Part shown: positions 27,677-37,247 of the stretch, piece by piece
How the letters are laid out: each line of letters begins with the position of its first letter
How positions within the stretch are numbered: the first letter of the stretch is position 1
From: UBA3537 sp965658025
GTDB taxonomy: Bacteria > Bacteroidota > Bacteroidia > Flavobacteriales > Flavobacteriaceae
Length of the DNA: 64,000 bases
Assembly (NCBI GenBank): GCA_965658025.1
Contig: CBFHQL010000008.1
Coordinates: forward strand, 6,060 to 70,059
Direction of reading: 5' to 3'
Program-made: the position numbers and the translations under genes
Notes under the pieces: model-generated
Database searches by the model: none
Told to the model about the DNA's origin: nothing
What the model saw: only the letters and a program-made list of their open reading frames with translations

Positions 27677-29917
27677 ATGAAGAACCTATTCATCATATTT
27701 TATTTCATACCCACTTTGTTTTTTGCACAAGACAAAATCAAAGGCATGGTTATGGAGCCCTCAGTACAGGGGAAACACCTTCCACTGGCTGGTGCCAATG
27801 TTATTTGGCAGGGGACTTCGGTGGGCACCATCACAGATATTGATGGTTATTTTACATTACCCTATGAAAACAACTACAAAACACTAGTAATTAGTTACGT
27901 TGGATACAAGCCAAAAACTATTAACGTAACAAATCCAAACACCGTTATTCATATTTTGTTGGAAGCCACAGATGACTTAGAAGAAGTCACCGTGACCACA
28001 CGAAAAAAGGCTTCCGCAACTTCTTATATTGCCGCACAAAACATTACGACCATTAGCAGTAAAGAGTTACTCAAAGCGGCTTGTTGTAACCTCTCTGAAA
28101 GTTTTGAAACCAATCCATCAATTGATGTTAACTTTTCAGACGCTATTTCGGGAACAAAACAAATCAAAATGTTGGGGCTTACCAGTCCGTATATTTTAAT
28201 CACCACAGAAAATGTACCTTCAATTCGTGGGGCAGCACAGACCTATGGACTCAGTTTTATTCCGGGAACTTGGGTAGAAAGTATTCAAGTAACCAAGGGC
28301 GCTGGAAGTGTTACTAATGGTTTTGAAAGCATTGCTGGACAGATTAATGCAGAGCTGGTCAAACCTTTGACCGACAAAAAACTATTTGTGAATGCTTATG
28401 GCTCAATCAATGGTCGTCTCGAACTCAATACACATTTCAATACTAAATTGAACGAGAAGTGGAGTACAGGGATGTATATTCATGCTGACAAACGAGGCGA
28501 AAAATTTGACAATAATAACGATTCATTTTTAGACTTACCTGTTGGTAATCAAATAAATATAATGAACCGCTGGCAGTATACCAATTTAGAAAAAGGGCTA
28601 ATTAGTTTTTTAAATGTTCGTTATTTGGATGATCAAAAACAATCAGGACAATTAGCCTATGATCCCAAAATCCATAAGTTTGGAAATACCGTTTGGGGTA
28701 GTGAAGTGGATACCAAACGATTCGATTTTTCAGGAAAATTCGGCTATGTTAATCCAGAAATTCCTTATCAAAGTTTAGGGGTTCAATTGGCTTACAGTAA
28801 TCATGAGCAAGACTCCTATTTTGGCAGTAGAACTTATGGTATTGGACATAAAAGTTTTTATACCAATTTGGTTTATAATTCCATCATTAGCGACTCGCGC
28901 CATAAAATAAAAACAGGGATTGGCTTCGCACATGACAACTATGATGAACAGGTCAATGCGACGGATTATTCAAGAAATGAAAATTCTGTAAGCGGTTTTT
29001 TTGAGTATTCTTTTGATAATTTAGACGATATCAACCTGACTGCTGGAATACGAATTGATCACCACAATTTGTTGGGCACTTTCGTTACGCCTCGTTTTCA
29101 TGCACGTTATACCCCTTGGGAAAAGGCGGCACTGCGTTTGTCTTTTGGTCGAGGGAAACGTGCCGCCAATATTTTTGCCGAAAATCAACGGCTTTTCGCT
29201 TCTTCACGCAGTATCAATATTCAAAATACAAATGGCACTATTTACGGCTTAAACCCTGAAATTGCATGGAACTACGGAATTTCTTTTTTACAGGGATTTC
29301 AATTGTTTGGCCGAAAAGCAGATATTGCTTTAGATTATTATGTAACCGACTTTCAAAATCAAGTGGTTGTAGATTATGAAACCCCAACAGAAATTAATTT
29401 CTATAATCTTGATGGAGAAAGTTTTGCGCGGAGTTTACAAGTAGAGTTTAATTACTCGCCTGTAGAACGATTGGATTTTAAATCGGCTTACAAATATTAT
29501 GATATTAAAGTGCAATACAACAACGGTAAATTGGAAAAACCCTTGACCCCAAAGCACCGTATTTTTGCGAATTTATCCTATGAAACAGCACCCTCAAACA
29601 AAGGCGGACTTTGGAAATTTGATGCCACCTACAATTGGTTGGGTGAGCAACGCTTTTCATCGACTACACAAAGTCCTGAAGCATTTCGTTTACCAGCGTA
29701 TTCGCCCTCATTTTCAACCCTAAATGCTCAGGTTACCAAGGTGTTTTCGGATCAATTTGAAGTCTATGTTGGTGGCGAAAATCTAACGAATGTACAACAA
29801 AATAACCCTATTTTGAGTGCCGATGATCCGTTTGGCGCAAACTTTGATAGTACTTTTGTATATGGCCCAATATTTGGCAGCATGTACTATGCAGGATTAA
29901 GATATAAATTGAATTAA
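27677..29917 (+). CDS. TonB-dependent outer-membrane receptor, probably for a metal
   Basis: A 746-residue receptor. Start is set at the ATG at 27677, which gives a clean signal peptide (FIIFYFIPTLFFAQ); an in-frame upstream extension would begin before it. A carboxypeptidase-regulatory-like beta domain (residues 20-105) precedes the plug (about 125-235, with KAACCNLSESFETN and VTKGAGSVTNGFESIAGQI) and a beta-barrel ending in an aromatic-rich C-terminus. It should import a substrate using TonB energy. The Cys pair in the plug, the HMA protein downstream and the HYC_CC_PP protein upstream suggest copper or another soft metal; this is inference from context. Confidence 0.85.
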   Translation: MKNLFIIFYFIPTLFFAQDKIKGMVMEPSVQGKHLPLAGANVIWQGTSVGTITDIDGYFTLPYENNYKTLVISYVGYKPKTINVTNPNTVIHILLEATDDLEEVTVTTRKKASATSYIAAQNITTISSKELLKAACCNLSESFETNPSIDVNFSDAISGTKQIKMLGLTSPYILITTENVPSIRGAAQTYGLSFIPGTWVESIQVTKGAGSVTNGFESIAGQINAELVKPLTDKKLFVNAYGSINGRLELNTHFNTKLNEKWSTGMYIHADKRGEKFDNNNDSFLDLPVGNQINIMNRWQYTNLEKGLISFLNVRYLDDQKQSGQLAYDPKIHKFGNTVWGSEVDTKRFDFSGKFGYVNPEIPYQSLGVQLAYSNHEQDSYFGSRTYGIGHKSFYTNLVYNSIISDSRHKIKTGIGFAHDNYDEQVNATDYSRNENSVSGFFEYSFDNLDDINLTAGIRIDHHNLLGTFVTPRFHARYTPWEKAALRLSFGRGKRAANIFAENQRLFASSRSINIQNTNGTIYGLNPEIAWNYGISFLQGFQLFGRKADIALDYYVTDFQNQVVVDYETPTEINFYNLDGESFARSLQVEFNYSPVERLDFKSAYKYYDIKVQYNNGKLEKPLTPKHRIFANLSYETAPSNKGGLWKFDATYNWLGEQRFSSTTQSPEAFRLPAYSPSFSTLNAQVTKVFSDQFEVYVGGENLTNVQQNNPILSADDPFGANFDSTFVYGPIFGSMYYAGLRYKLN

Positions 29918-29928
29918 AAAACATAAAA

Positions 29929-30288
29929 ATGAAAACAATAAAATATACCTTTCTGTTGATGTTGATGACTTCAATAGGATTTGCACAAAACAAAAATGCT
30001 AAAGCAGCCATTGAAGTTGATGGTGTGTGTATGATGTGTAAAAACAGAATTGAAAAAGCATGCCTAAAAACTAAAGGTGTAAAATCGGCTGTTTGGAATG
30101 TTAAGACTCATAATTTAAATCTTATTTATGACGAACGTAAAGTAGATTTGGATGCCATAAAAGCTAAAATAGCTGAAGCAGGCCACGATACTAAAGACCT
30201 CAAAGCAACAGATGAAGCTTATGAGGGCTTACATCCATGTTGTAAGTATCGCGATGAAGAAATTCAAGAAGATCACAAGTCAAAATGA
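29929..30288 (+). CDS. Periplasmic HMA-domain metal-binding protein
   Basis: A 119-residue protein with a signal peptide (LLMLMTSIGFAQ) and a heavy-metal-associated domain. The metal site CMMC lies near residues 35-38 in the expected first loop; the C-terminal tail has HPCCKY, a possible second site. The export signal places it outside the cytoplasm, unlike most HMA chaperones. It starts 11 bases after the TonB receptor and is followed by a strong terminator, so it ends the operon. Probably a metallochaperone for Cu, Zn or similar. Confidence 0.82.
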   Translation: MKTIKYTFLLMLMTSIGFAQNKNAKAAIEVDGVCMMCKNRIEKACLKTKGVKSAVWNVKTHNLNLIYDERKVDLDAIKAKIAEAGHDTKDLKATDEAYEGLHPCCKYRDEEIQEDHKSK

Positions 30289-30301
30289 TTGAGGTAGTCA
30301 C

Positions 30302-30335
30302 AAAAAAAAGCGCTTCTATTAGAAGCGCTTTTTTT
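30302..30335. terminator. Bidirectional terminator between HMA gene and groEL
   Basis: Perfect 9-bp stem AGCGCTTCT / AGAAGCGCT (30309-30317 with 30321-30329), loop ATT, with an A-run before and a T-run after. It can end both the plus-strand metal operon and minus-strand groEL. Confidence 0.93.
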
Positions 30336-30354
30336 ATGAATATTTAGATTGAAA

Positions 30355-31986
30355 TTACATCATTCCTGGCATTCCTCCGCCACCCATTGGCGGCATAGCG
30401 GGTGCATCTTCTTTGATGTCTACAAGAGCACACTCCGTAGTCAAAATCATTCCAGCGACTGAAGCTGCATTTTCCAAAGCAACTCGCGTTACTTTCTTTG
30501 GGTCAATGATGCCTGCTTTTAGCATATCGACATAAGCATCACCTTTGGCATCGTAGCCAAAATCACCTTTGCCTTCAAGCACTTTATTGATGACGACACT
30601 GCCTTCTCCTCCGGCATTATCTACTATGGTACGTAGTGGCGCTTCAATAGCTCTTGAAACAATTTGAATTCCAGTGACTTCATCAAGATTGACATCACTG
30701 ATTTTTTCCAATGTTTTTTGAGCGCGAACTAACGCCACACCACCACCAGCAACAATTCCTTCTTCGACTGCAGCACGAGTAGCGTGTAAAGCATCGTCTA
30801 CACGGTCTTTCTTTTCTTTCATTTCTACTTCACTAGCTGCCCCTACATAAAGAACAGCTACACCACCGGCCAATTTAGCCAAACGCTCTTGAAGTTTTTC
30901 TCTATCATAATCGCTTGTTGTACTCTCAATCTGACTTTTAATTTGATTCACACGTGCTTTGATGTCTGCTGCTTTTCCTGTTCCATTGACAATCGTTGTG
31001 TTGTCTTTATCAATGGTTACAGTTTCTGCAGTTCCTAACATTTCTAAATCTGCATTTTCAAGAGAGAAACCGCGTTCTTCGGAAATTACGGTTCCACCAG
31101 TTAAGATTGCGATATCTTCCAACATAGCTTTACGTCTGTCTCCAAACCCTGGTGCTTTTACAGCGGCAATTTTTAGTCCGCCACGAAGTTTGTTGACCAC
31201 GAGTGTTGCAAGGGCTTGACCTTCAACATCTTCAGCAATGATAAGCAACGGGCGACCAGATTGCGCCACGGGCTCTAAAATGGGAAGAATTTCTTGAAGG
31301 TTTGATATTTTCTTATCAAACAATAAAATGTATGGATTTTCTAAATCGGCAATCATTTTGTCTGAATCTGTAACAAAATATGGGCTGAGGTATCCACGGT
31401 CAAACTGCATCCCTTCTACAACATCCACATACGTGTCTGTTCCTTTGGCTTCCTCTACAGTTATAACGCCTTCTTTACCGACTTTTCCAAATGCTTTAGC
31501 AATGAGTTCGCCAATGGTGTTGTCGTTATTTGCTGAAATGGAAGCAATTTGCATGATTTTTTCGGAAGAGTTTCCTACTTTTTTAGCTTGTTTTTCTAAG
31601 TCAGTAACAATGGATTCTACAGCTTTATCGATACCACGTTTGAGGTCCATTGGATTGGCACCAGCAGCTACATTTTTAAGCCCTTCTTTCACAATGGCTT
31701 GTGCTAAAACGGTTGCTGTTGTGGTACCATCTCCTGCCAAATCATTGGTTTTGGAGGCCACTTCTTTTACCATTTGTGCACCCATGTTTTCAAGTGCATC
31801 TTCTAGTTCTACTTCTTTGGCTACAGAAACACCATCTTTTGTGACTTGAGGTGCGCCAAAGCTTTTGCTGATGATTACATTTCTTCCTTTTGGACCAAGA
31901 GTTACTTTTACAGCATTGGCCAATGCGTTAACACCGCGTTTTAGACCATCGCGTGCATCTATATCAAATTGAATATCTTTTGCCAT
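30355..31986 (-). CDS. groEL: Chaperonin GroEL
   Basis: A 543-residue 60-kDa chaperonin. Clear marks are VTLGPKGRNV, the ATP-site DGTTTATVLA, the intermediate/apical regions and the C-terminal GGGMPGMM tail. It folds proteins in the double-ring cage with GroES. groES lies upstream on the same strand, but a frameshifted four-helix-bundle gene separates the two. Confidence 0.97.
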   Translation of the reverse strand: MAKDIQFDIDARDGLKRGVNALANAVKVTLGPKGRNVIISKSFGAPQVTKDGVSVAKEVELEDALENMGAQMVKEVASKTNDLAGDGTTTATVLAQAIVKEGLKNVAAGANPMDLKRGIDKAVESIVTDLEKQAKKVGNSSEKIMQIASISANNDNTIGELIAKAFGKVGKEGVITVEEAKGTDTYVDVVEGMQFDRGYLSPYFVTDSDKMIADLENPYILLFDKKISNLQEILPILEPVAQSGRPLLIIAEDVEGQALATLVVNKLRGGLKIAAVKAPGFGDRRKAMLEDIAILTGGTVISEERGFSLENADLEMLGTAETVTIDKDNTTIVNGTGKAADIKARVNQIKSQIESTTSDYDREKLQERLAKLAGGVAVLYVGAASEVEMKEKKDRVDDALHATRAAVEEGIVAGGGVALVRAQKTLEKISDVNLDEVTGIQIVSRAIEAPLRTIVDNAGGEGSVVINKVLEGKGDFGYDAKGDAYVDMLKAGIIDPKKVTRVALENAASVAGMILTTECALVDIKEDAPAMPPMGGGGMPGMM

Positions 31987-32024
31987 AATAAATTGTTTTA
32001 TGCCATAAGTCTAAGCTATATGCT

Positions 32025-32391
32025 TTAGGCTTTAGGCGGTTGTTTAATTTTTTGTTTTAAAGTGTAAATTTTTCTTTTTATATGATTAATGTTTGTAATC
32101 AACTTAGTAGAAATTTCTTCATCAATATAATTCAAATCTTTTGAAAGTATGATGAGGTATTCTACTTCAGAAGCAGAACCTAGAGCTATTGATAAAAACC
32201 GATTGAACTCTGAATCACTATCCCTTCCACAACCTTCACTTATGTTGTTAGGTATTGAAACAGCAGCTCTTCTAATTTGAGAAGTTAATTCCATAAATTT
32301 CTTCATTTGGATATTGCTTTGTTACATTATATAATTCTAATGTAAGCTCATGACTCAATTTCCATATATTATATTTTTTGAAATCCCTCAT
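32025..32391 (-). pseudogene. Frameshifted four-helix-bundle (S23-type) protein gene
   Basis: The downstream open frame (32025-32306) encodes the C-terminal 90 or so residues of an S23/four-helix-bundle protein (LTSQIRRAAVSIPNNISEGC). The missing N-terminus is encoded just upstream in another frame, from an ATG at 32391 (MRDFKKYNIWKLSHELTLEL ... NEEIYG), and runs into a stop. Removing one A near 32287-32290 joins the two as EEIYGLTSQ, giving about 121 residues, the usual length. So one extra base has broken the gene. The family is known from rRNA intervening sequences and as scattered genes in Bacteroidota; function unclear. It lies between groES and groEL, and AGCTT/AAGC-like short repeats flank it. 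Confidence 0.85.
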
Positions 32392-32425
32392 AGACAATAG
32401 CTTAAGGCATTTTGCTTAAAGCTAA

Positions 32426-32701
32426 TTAAACAATAGCGAGAATATCGCTTTCTCGCATGATTAAATAATCTTGACCATCAAGTTTTAGTTCCGTACCAGA
32501 ATACTTTCCATACAGGACTGTATCGCCAACACTAACGGTCATTTTTTCGTCTTTTGTGCCATTGCCTACCGCAACAACTTTTCCTTTTTGTGGCTTCTCT
32601 TTGGCGTTATCAGGAATGATAATCCCAGAAGCAGTTTTGGTTTCTGCAGCCATAGGTTCAACAAGAACTCTATCTGCTAAAGGTTTAATGTTTAAAGCCA
32701 T
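32426..32701 (-). CDS. groES: Co-chaperonin GroES
   Basis: A 91-residue 10-kDa chaperonin: NIKPLADRVLVEPM, the mobile loop ETKTASGIIIPDNAKEKPQKG and VLYGKYSGTE. It caps GroEL. It is first in the groES-groEL operon. Upstream (32702-32787) a small inverted repeat ACTGA/TCAGT is seen, but no convincing heat-shock element could be assigned. Confidence 0.96.
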   Translation of the reverse strand: MALNIKPLADRVLVEPMAAETKTASGIIIPDNAKEKPQKGKVVAVGNGTKDEKMTVSVGDTVLYGKYSGTELKLDGQDYLIMRESDILAIV

Positions 32702-32782
32702 ACTTTTTTTTTAAGTTGAATTAATGGTTTATAAATTACTAAAATTGTGCCATTACAAATGAAACTGACAAACTTTCAGTAG

Positions 32783-32816
32783 AAAAAAAAATGTCAACTT
32801 TATGTTGACATTTTTT
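32783..32816 (-). terminator. Terminator after secG
   Basis: Stem ATGTCAAC / GTTGACAT (32791-32798 with 32804-32811) flanked by A-run and T-run; on the minus strand it lies 18 bases past the secG stop and ends the miaB-secG operon. Confidence 0.85.
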
Positions 32817-32833
32817 ATGAATAGTTATACGTT

Positions 32834-33184
32834 TTATTCAGATTCTTCACTGGTATCGTCAGTCAGTGGAATGTTCTCAGCAGGCGTTTCAACAGCTGGT
32901 GTTGAGGTGCTTTCTGGGTCTAATGCTTTAGATTCTAACTCACCTTCAGAACCGCCAATTGCTAGGTTTGAAAGCAGGATTAGAGCCAATAATAAGGTTG
33001 CAAGTGCCCAAGTACTTTTATCTAAAAAATCTGTTGTTTTTTTGACACCACCAAGTTGTTGGCCACCACCACCGCCAAATGAAGAAGATAGTCCGCCACC
33101 TTTTGGATTTTGTACCATAATCACTACGACCAATAAAAATGCGACGATGACTATTAATACCAAAAATATTGAAAACGTGCTCAT
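32834..33184 (-). CDS. secG: Preprotein translocase subunit SecG
   Basis: A 116-residue membrane protein with two hydrophobic helices (residues 4-25 and 55-72) and the SecG loop (VQNPKGGGLSSSFGGGGGQQ). It assists SecYE in export. The C-terminal tail is acidic and rich in Ser/Thr/Pro, as often in Bacteroidota. The start overlaps the upstream gene's stop by 4 bases. Confidence 0.92.
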   Translation of the reverse strand: MSTFSIFLVLIVIVAFLLVVVIMVQNPKGGGLSSSFGGGGGQQLGGVKKTTDFLDKSTWALATLLLALILLSNLAIGGSEGELESKALDPESTSTPAVETPAENIPLTDDTSEESE

Positions 33185-33999
33185 GAGTTTTTATTTTTTT
33201 CTTGTAATTGTTTTATAGCTTTAATTTGGTCTGCAAATAAACTACTTTTTTCTGGATATTTCAAACTTAAAATGGTGTAGGATTGAATTGCTCTTTCGTA
33301 GTTTTTTTGTTCCACATAAATTCGTGCCAAGGTTTCTGTCATCAGTTGTTCGGGATCTGAAGTTTGGTTTTCAGCAATATTTTCTAAAACACGATCGCCC
33401 TTTACTGGCTTTATTTTTGGATTTTTAGAGATGAAGGCATCGATCAAGTCAAAGTTTTTGGTTTGTTTACTGGTTGGTTTTTTCTCGTCATTGGTGCGAT
33501 CAATTGGTTTTATTGTTGTCAATTGTAACCATTGAGAAAAGGAGTGGGTGTCTTGTTTGTCAAAATTCAGTGGTGCACCTATATTCAGGATTTCAGAAGC
33601 ATTTTCTTCTGATTCATTCTTGTTTTCTTCAACTTTAGTTTCAATATTTTGCGTAACTGATGTTCCCTGAGCTTGACTAGAAATGTCTTGAAAATCGCTG
33701 ACTTCCAGCATTTTGAGCCCTTCGTGGTTGTTTTTTATTTGTTCCGAAACTATGTTCTGAAGAAATGTCTCAGAGGTAATAAAATCAAATAATATGCTGC
33801 GGTCTGTAGTGTACGCTGCGGTAGTTTTTAGGGCTTTGTTGTACTTGTAGCTATCGTTGTCTTTTAGGGATTTTAAATGCAATGCTCGTACTGATTGGAA
33901 GTAAGGAAATTCTTCAACAATCGCTTTAATAGACGGCAGATGTTTCTTTTTCAAAGTTGAAGGTGAATGAAGTAATTTTGTAAAATTTAATTTATTCAT
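33181..33999 (-). CDS. Conserved hypothetical protein with C-terminal TPR-like segment
   Basis: A 272-residue protein with no signal peptide. The N-terminal part (1-110) looks helical and carries FPYFQSVRALHLKSLK; the middle (115-190) is polar and probably disordered; the end (215-272: LARIYVEQKNYERAIQSYTI) resembles a tetratricopeptide repeat pair. I do not recognise a function. It sits between lptE and secG in an envelope/secretion operon, overlapping secG by 4 bases, and this order recurs in flavobacteria, so a role in envelope biogenesis is possible. Confidence 0.7.
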   Translation of the reverse strand: MNKLNFTKLLHSPSTLKKKHLPSIKAIVEEFPYFQSVRALHLKSLKDNDSYKYNKALKTTAAYTTDRSILFDFITSETFLQNIVSEQIKNNHEGLKMLEVSDFQDISSQAQGTSVTQNIETKVEENKNESEENASEILNIGAPLNFDKQDTHSFSQWLQLTTIKPIDRTNDEKKPTSKQTKNFDLIDAFISKNPKIKPVKGDRVLENIAENQTSDPEQLMTETLARIYVEQKNYERAIQSYTILSLKYPEKSSLFADQIKAIKQLQEKNKNS

Positions 34000-34000
34000 A

Positions 34001-34513
34001 CTACCAATTTGCTAGTGATGCATTTATTATATCTTGCGTTAGACGATCATAAATTTCTGTGATGGCGGTTGTTTTTTGTGCACCAATAAGTTGAGCACTT
34101 CCAGAGTAGTCGTAAAAAAATGAAAACCGTTTTTCAAAATCAGCTTCTTCGTCGTTTGTGTTTATAAAACGAACGTTTACAGAAATTGTCAATCTGTTTT
34201 GAGCCGCTGTATTGCTTGCTGTTGCCGTGGTTGGTGATATGCGGTATTCTGTAATTTCCCCTTCATAAATGATGTCGCCATTAGATTTTACAAGATCTAA
34301 ATTGGTTTGATTCAATATGATGTCTTGAAGTGCTAAGGTAAAATCGCGCTCAATTCCAGGTTCAATAAGCGCAGCGGTATTTTGAAAATAATTGACTTGG
34401 AATGTTTTAGTCTCACTATCAATAGAAATCCCAGTAAATGAGTAAGCTCCACACCCAACGTAGGTAGTGAAAACTCCAAACAAAAAAACTGTGCGTAGCG
34501 CTTTATAAATCAT
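34001..34513 (-). CDS. lptE: LptE-family outer-membrane lipoprotein
   Basis: A 170-residue protein with a lipoprotein signal (lipobox YVGC, Cys21) and the LptE-like body (YSFTGISI, NYFQNTAALIEPGIERDFT, LDLVKSNGDIIYEGEITEY). LptE plugs LptD and helps insert lipopolysaccharide in the outer membrane. It overlaps the upstream sigma-54 activator gene by 11 bases and lies one base from the next gene. Confidence 0.85.
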   Translation of the reverse strand: MIYKALRTVFLFGVFTTYVGCGAYSFTGISIDSETKTFQVNYFQNTAALIEPGIERDFTLALQDIILNQTNLDLVKSNGDIIYEGEITEYRISPTTATASNTAAQNRLTISVNVRFINTNDEEADFEKRFSFFYDYSGSAQLIGAQKTTAITEIYDRLTQDIINASLANW

Positions 34514-35765
34514 ATTGCTTTATTTTTCTGTACAGCGTGCGTTCCGAAATCCCTAGCTCATCTGCGGCAAGTTTTCGTTTTCCATTGTGCCGTTCCAAAG
34601 ATTTTTTTATTAATTCTATTTCTTTTTCATGTAAAGATAAGGTTTCTTCCTCTTCCTCAACGTCTTCTATAAAATCGAATTTTTCTTCGGGTTCTATAAT
34701 TTCGATAGGCGATTTACTGGTGTTGTGTTCCGAAAGCGATAAAAATTGATCTTCATTCTGAGTGTTTCCAGCAGATTGATCGTTGTATATCTTTTGTATT
34801 AAGCGTTCATTTTTCTCTTGAACATCTTTATAATTGTCATTTTGCATGAGTTCCATGGTGAGTTTTTTGAGGTCATTCAAATCACTTTTCATATCAAACA
34901 GAACCTTATATAAAATTTCACGTTCTGTACTGAAATCAGTTGCTGTTTTTTCTTTTTTGATCACTGCAGGGAGTTGACTTCCAAAATCGGGCAAATAACT
35001 TCTAAGGGTTTGTGCATCAATTATTCTAGAAGATTCGAGTACAGAGATTTGCTCGGCTACATTGCGCAACTGACGTATGTTTCCCGACCAGCGGTAATTT
35101 TGTAGCAATTGAACAGCATCATCATCCAAACGAATGGTTGGCATTTTGTATTTCAAAGCAAAGTCACTCGAGAATTTTCTGAACAGTAAGTGAATATCTT
35201 CTTTTCTTTTTCGTAGTGCAGGAATGGGAATCTCGATGGTGCTTAAACGATAATACAAATCTTCGCGAAATTTTTCTTTTTCTATGGCTTCAAACATATT
35301 GACATTTGTTGCCGCCACAATACGGACATCTGTTTTTTGAACTTTACTCGATCCCACTTTAATGAATTCTCCATTTTCGAGGACGCGTAATAAACGCACC
35401 TGTGTTGTGAGTGGAAGTTCGCCTACTTCGTCCAAGAAGATGGTACCCCCATCGGCGACTTCAAAATAGCCAGAGCGTGTTTGTGTAGCTCCTGTAAACG
35501 CCCCTTTTTCGTGCCCAAAAAGTTCACTATCAATAGTGCCTTCTGGAATGGCGCCACAATTTACAGCAATGTATTTCCCATGTTTTCGGTGCGATAGTTG
35601 GTGGATAATTTTTGGAATCACTTCTTTTCCAACACCACTTTCTCCAGTAACCAAAACAGAAATATCTGTTGGTGCCACTTGAATTGCTTTTTCAATGGCA
35701 CGATTGAGGCCTTTGTCGTTGCCGATGATGCCAAAGCGTTGTTTTATAGATTGAACGGTTTCCAT
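34503..35765 (-). CDS. Sigma-54-dependent transcriptional activator without sensor domain
   Basis: A 420-residue activator. The AAA+ domain begins almost at the N-terminus: Walker A GESGVGKE (about residue 40), the sigma-54 contact GAFTGAT, Walker B GGTIFLDEVGELP and the arginine finger region FREDLYYRL. The C-terminal Fis-type HTH is KRKLAADELGISERTLYRKI. There is no receiver, GAF or PAS input domain, so its activity must be set by abundance or by a partner. It is the second gene of miaB-activator-lptE-hyp-secG. Targets unknown. Confidence 0.9.
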   Translation of the reverse strand: METVQSIKQRFGIIGNDKGLNRAIEKAIQVAPTDISVLVTGESGVGKEVIPKIIHQLSHRKHGKYIAVNCGAIPEGTIDSELFGHEKGAFTGATQTRSGYFEVADGGTIFLDEVGELPLTTQVRLLRVLENGEFIKVGSSKVQKTDVRIVAATNVNMFEAIEKEKFREDLYYRLSTIEIPIPALRKRKEDIHLLFRKFSSDFALKYKMPTIRLDDDAVQLLQNYRWSGNIRQLRNVAEQISVLESSRIIDAQTLRSYLPDFGSQLPAVIKKEKTATDFSTEREILYKVLFDMKSDLNDLKKLTMELMQNDNYKDVQEKNERLIQKIYNDQSAGNTQNEDQFLSLSEHNTSKSPIEIIEPEEKFDFIEDVEEEEETLSLHEKEIELIKKSLERHNGKRKLAADELGISERTLYRKIKQYDL

Positions 35766-35768
35766 AAT

Positions 35769-37214
35769 TTACATGTTTTTTGAATACCCAATAGCTTTTC
35801 CTTTAAGTGTTGCACTTGTACAATCTTCAATTTTAACGAGTACAAAATCTCCTACTTTGTACTGTTCTTTTGGAAATACCACAGTAGTATTTTGTGGATT
35901 TCTACCAGACCACTCAGCATCCGATTTCTTGGATGTTTTTTCGATAAGGACTTCGGTTACTTGATTTAAATATGCTTGACTTCTTATTAAGCTGTGTTGT
36001 TGTTGCAGTTCCACAACTTCACTCAAGCGTCGTTTTTTTACAGCTTCTGGGATGTCATCTTCCATTTTGCGTTCTGCCAAGGTACCTGGACGCTCCGAGT
36101 AGGCAAACATATAACCAAAACTGTATTTTACATATTCCATCAAACTCAGTGTATCTTTGTGGTCTTCTTCAGTTTCTGTAGGAAAGCCACAAATCATGTC
36201 GTGCGAGATGGCACAATCGGGTAAATATTTTTTTATATTGTCTATTAGTTCAAAATATTCAGCACGTGTATGCTGGCGGTTCATATGCTTAAGAATACGG
36301 TCGCTTCCGCTTTGTACGGGGAGATGGATATAGTTGCAAATGTTGTCGTATTTCGCCATAGTTTTAATCACATCCAAAGACATATCTTGTGGATTTGAAG
36401 TGGAAAAGCGAAAACGCATTTTGGGTTGAGCTTTAGCGCAAAGCTCAAGTAAAGCTGCAAAATCTACTGCTGTAGCTTTTTGTAGATCAGATGCTTTTGC
36501 AAAATCTTTTTTCATTCCGCCTCCATACCATAGAAAACTATCTACATTTTGCCCCAGCAGAGTAACTTCTTTAAATCCTTTTTGTGCTAAGTCATTAATT
36601 TCTTCCAAAATACTTTGAGGATCTCGACTGCGTTCTCGACCTCTTGTGAAGGGCACGACACAGAATGTACACATATTGTCGCATCCCCGAGTGATGGAAA
36701 CAAATGCCGATACCCCATTAGAGTTCAAACGAACAGGAGCAATATCTCCATAAGTTTCTTCTTTGGATAGAATGACATTTACAGCATTTCTACCTTCTTC
36801 TACTTCTGCAATGAGGTTGGGTAAATCTTTGTAAGCGTCAGGGCCAACAACAAGATCGACTATCTTTTCTTCTTCCAAAAACTTACTTTTTAAACGTTCG
36901 GCCATGCATCCAAGCACACCAACTTTCATTTTTGGATTTTGTCGTTTTACGGCATTATATTTTTCGAGGCGCTTGCGCACTGTTTGTTCAGCTTTATCGC
37001 GGATAGAGCAAGTATTGACCAACACTAAATCGGCATCTTCTAGTTGAGATGTCGTGTTGAACCCCTCTTTTTGAAGAATAGAAGCCACGATTTCGCTGTC
37101 GCTAAAATTCATTTGACACCCATAGCTTTCAATAAAAAGTTTTTTCGTATTCTCTGGCTTTGAAACCAAATTCAGCGAGGAACCTTGTTTATTTTCGTCA
37201 ATTACTTTCTCCAT
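35769..37214 (-). CDS. miaB: tRNA-2-methylthio-N6-dimethylallyladenosine synthase MiaB
   Basis: A 481-residue radical-SAM methylthiotransferase. The N-terminal UPF0004 domain has its three cluster cysteines (YGCQMNF, NTCSIRD, LGCMAERL); the radical SAM core carries CDNMCTFC; a TRAM domain ends the protein. It adds methylthio at position 37 of tRNAs reading U-starting codons. The start at 37214 (MEKVIDENKQ) is chosen over one 36 bases upstream because it matches usual length and lies downstream of a good promoter. Confidence 0.94.
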   Translation of the reverse strand: MEKVIDENKQGSSLNLVSKPENTKKLFIESYGCQMNFSDSEIVASILQKEGFNTTSQLEDADLVLVNTCSIRDKAEQTVRKRLEKYNAVKRQNPKMKVGVLGCMAERLKSKFLEEEKIVDLVVGPDAYKDLPNLIAEVEEGRNAVNVILSKEETYGDIAPVRLNSNGVSAFVSITRGCDNMCTFCVVPFTRGRERSRDPQSILEEINDLAQKGFKEVTLLGQNVDSFLWYGGGMKKDFAKASDLQKATAVDFAALLELCAKAQPKMRFRFSTSNPQDMSLDVIKTMAKYDNICNYIHLPVQSGSDRILKHMNRQHTRAEYFELIDNIKKYLPDCAISHDMICGFPTETEEDHKDTLSLMEYVKYSFGYMFAYSERPGTLAERKMEDDIPEAVKKRRLSEVVELQQQHSLIRSQAYLNQVTEVLIEKTSKKSDAEWSGRNPQNTTVVFPKEQYKVGDFVLVKIEDCTSATLKGKAIGYSKNM

Positions 37215-37247
37215 AATTAGTTTTGTGTTCTCTGAACAATTAGTGTG

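Noticed and set aside
31328..31849. Plus-strand 173-codon frame opposite groEL
   Set aside because: Antisense shadow of a highly conserved coding gene, with no start context.
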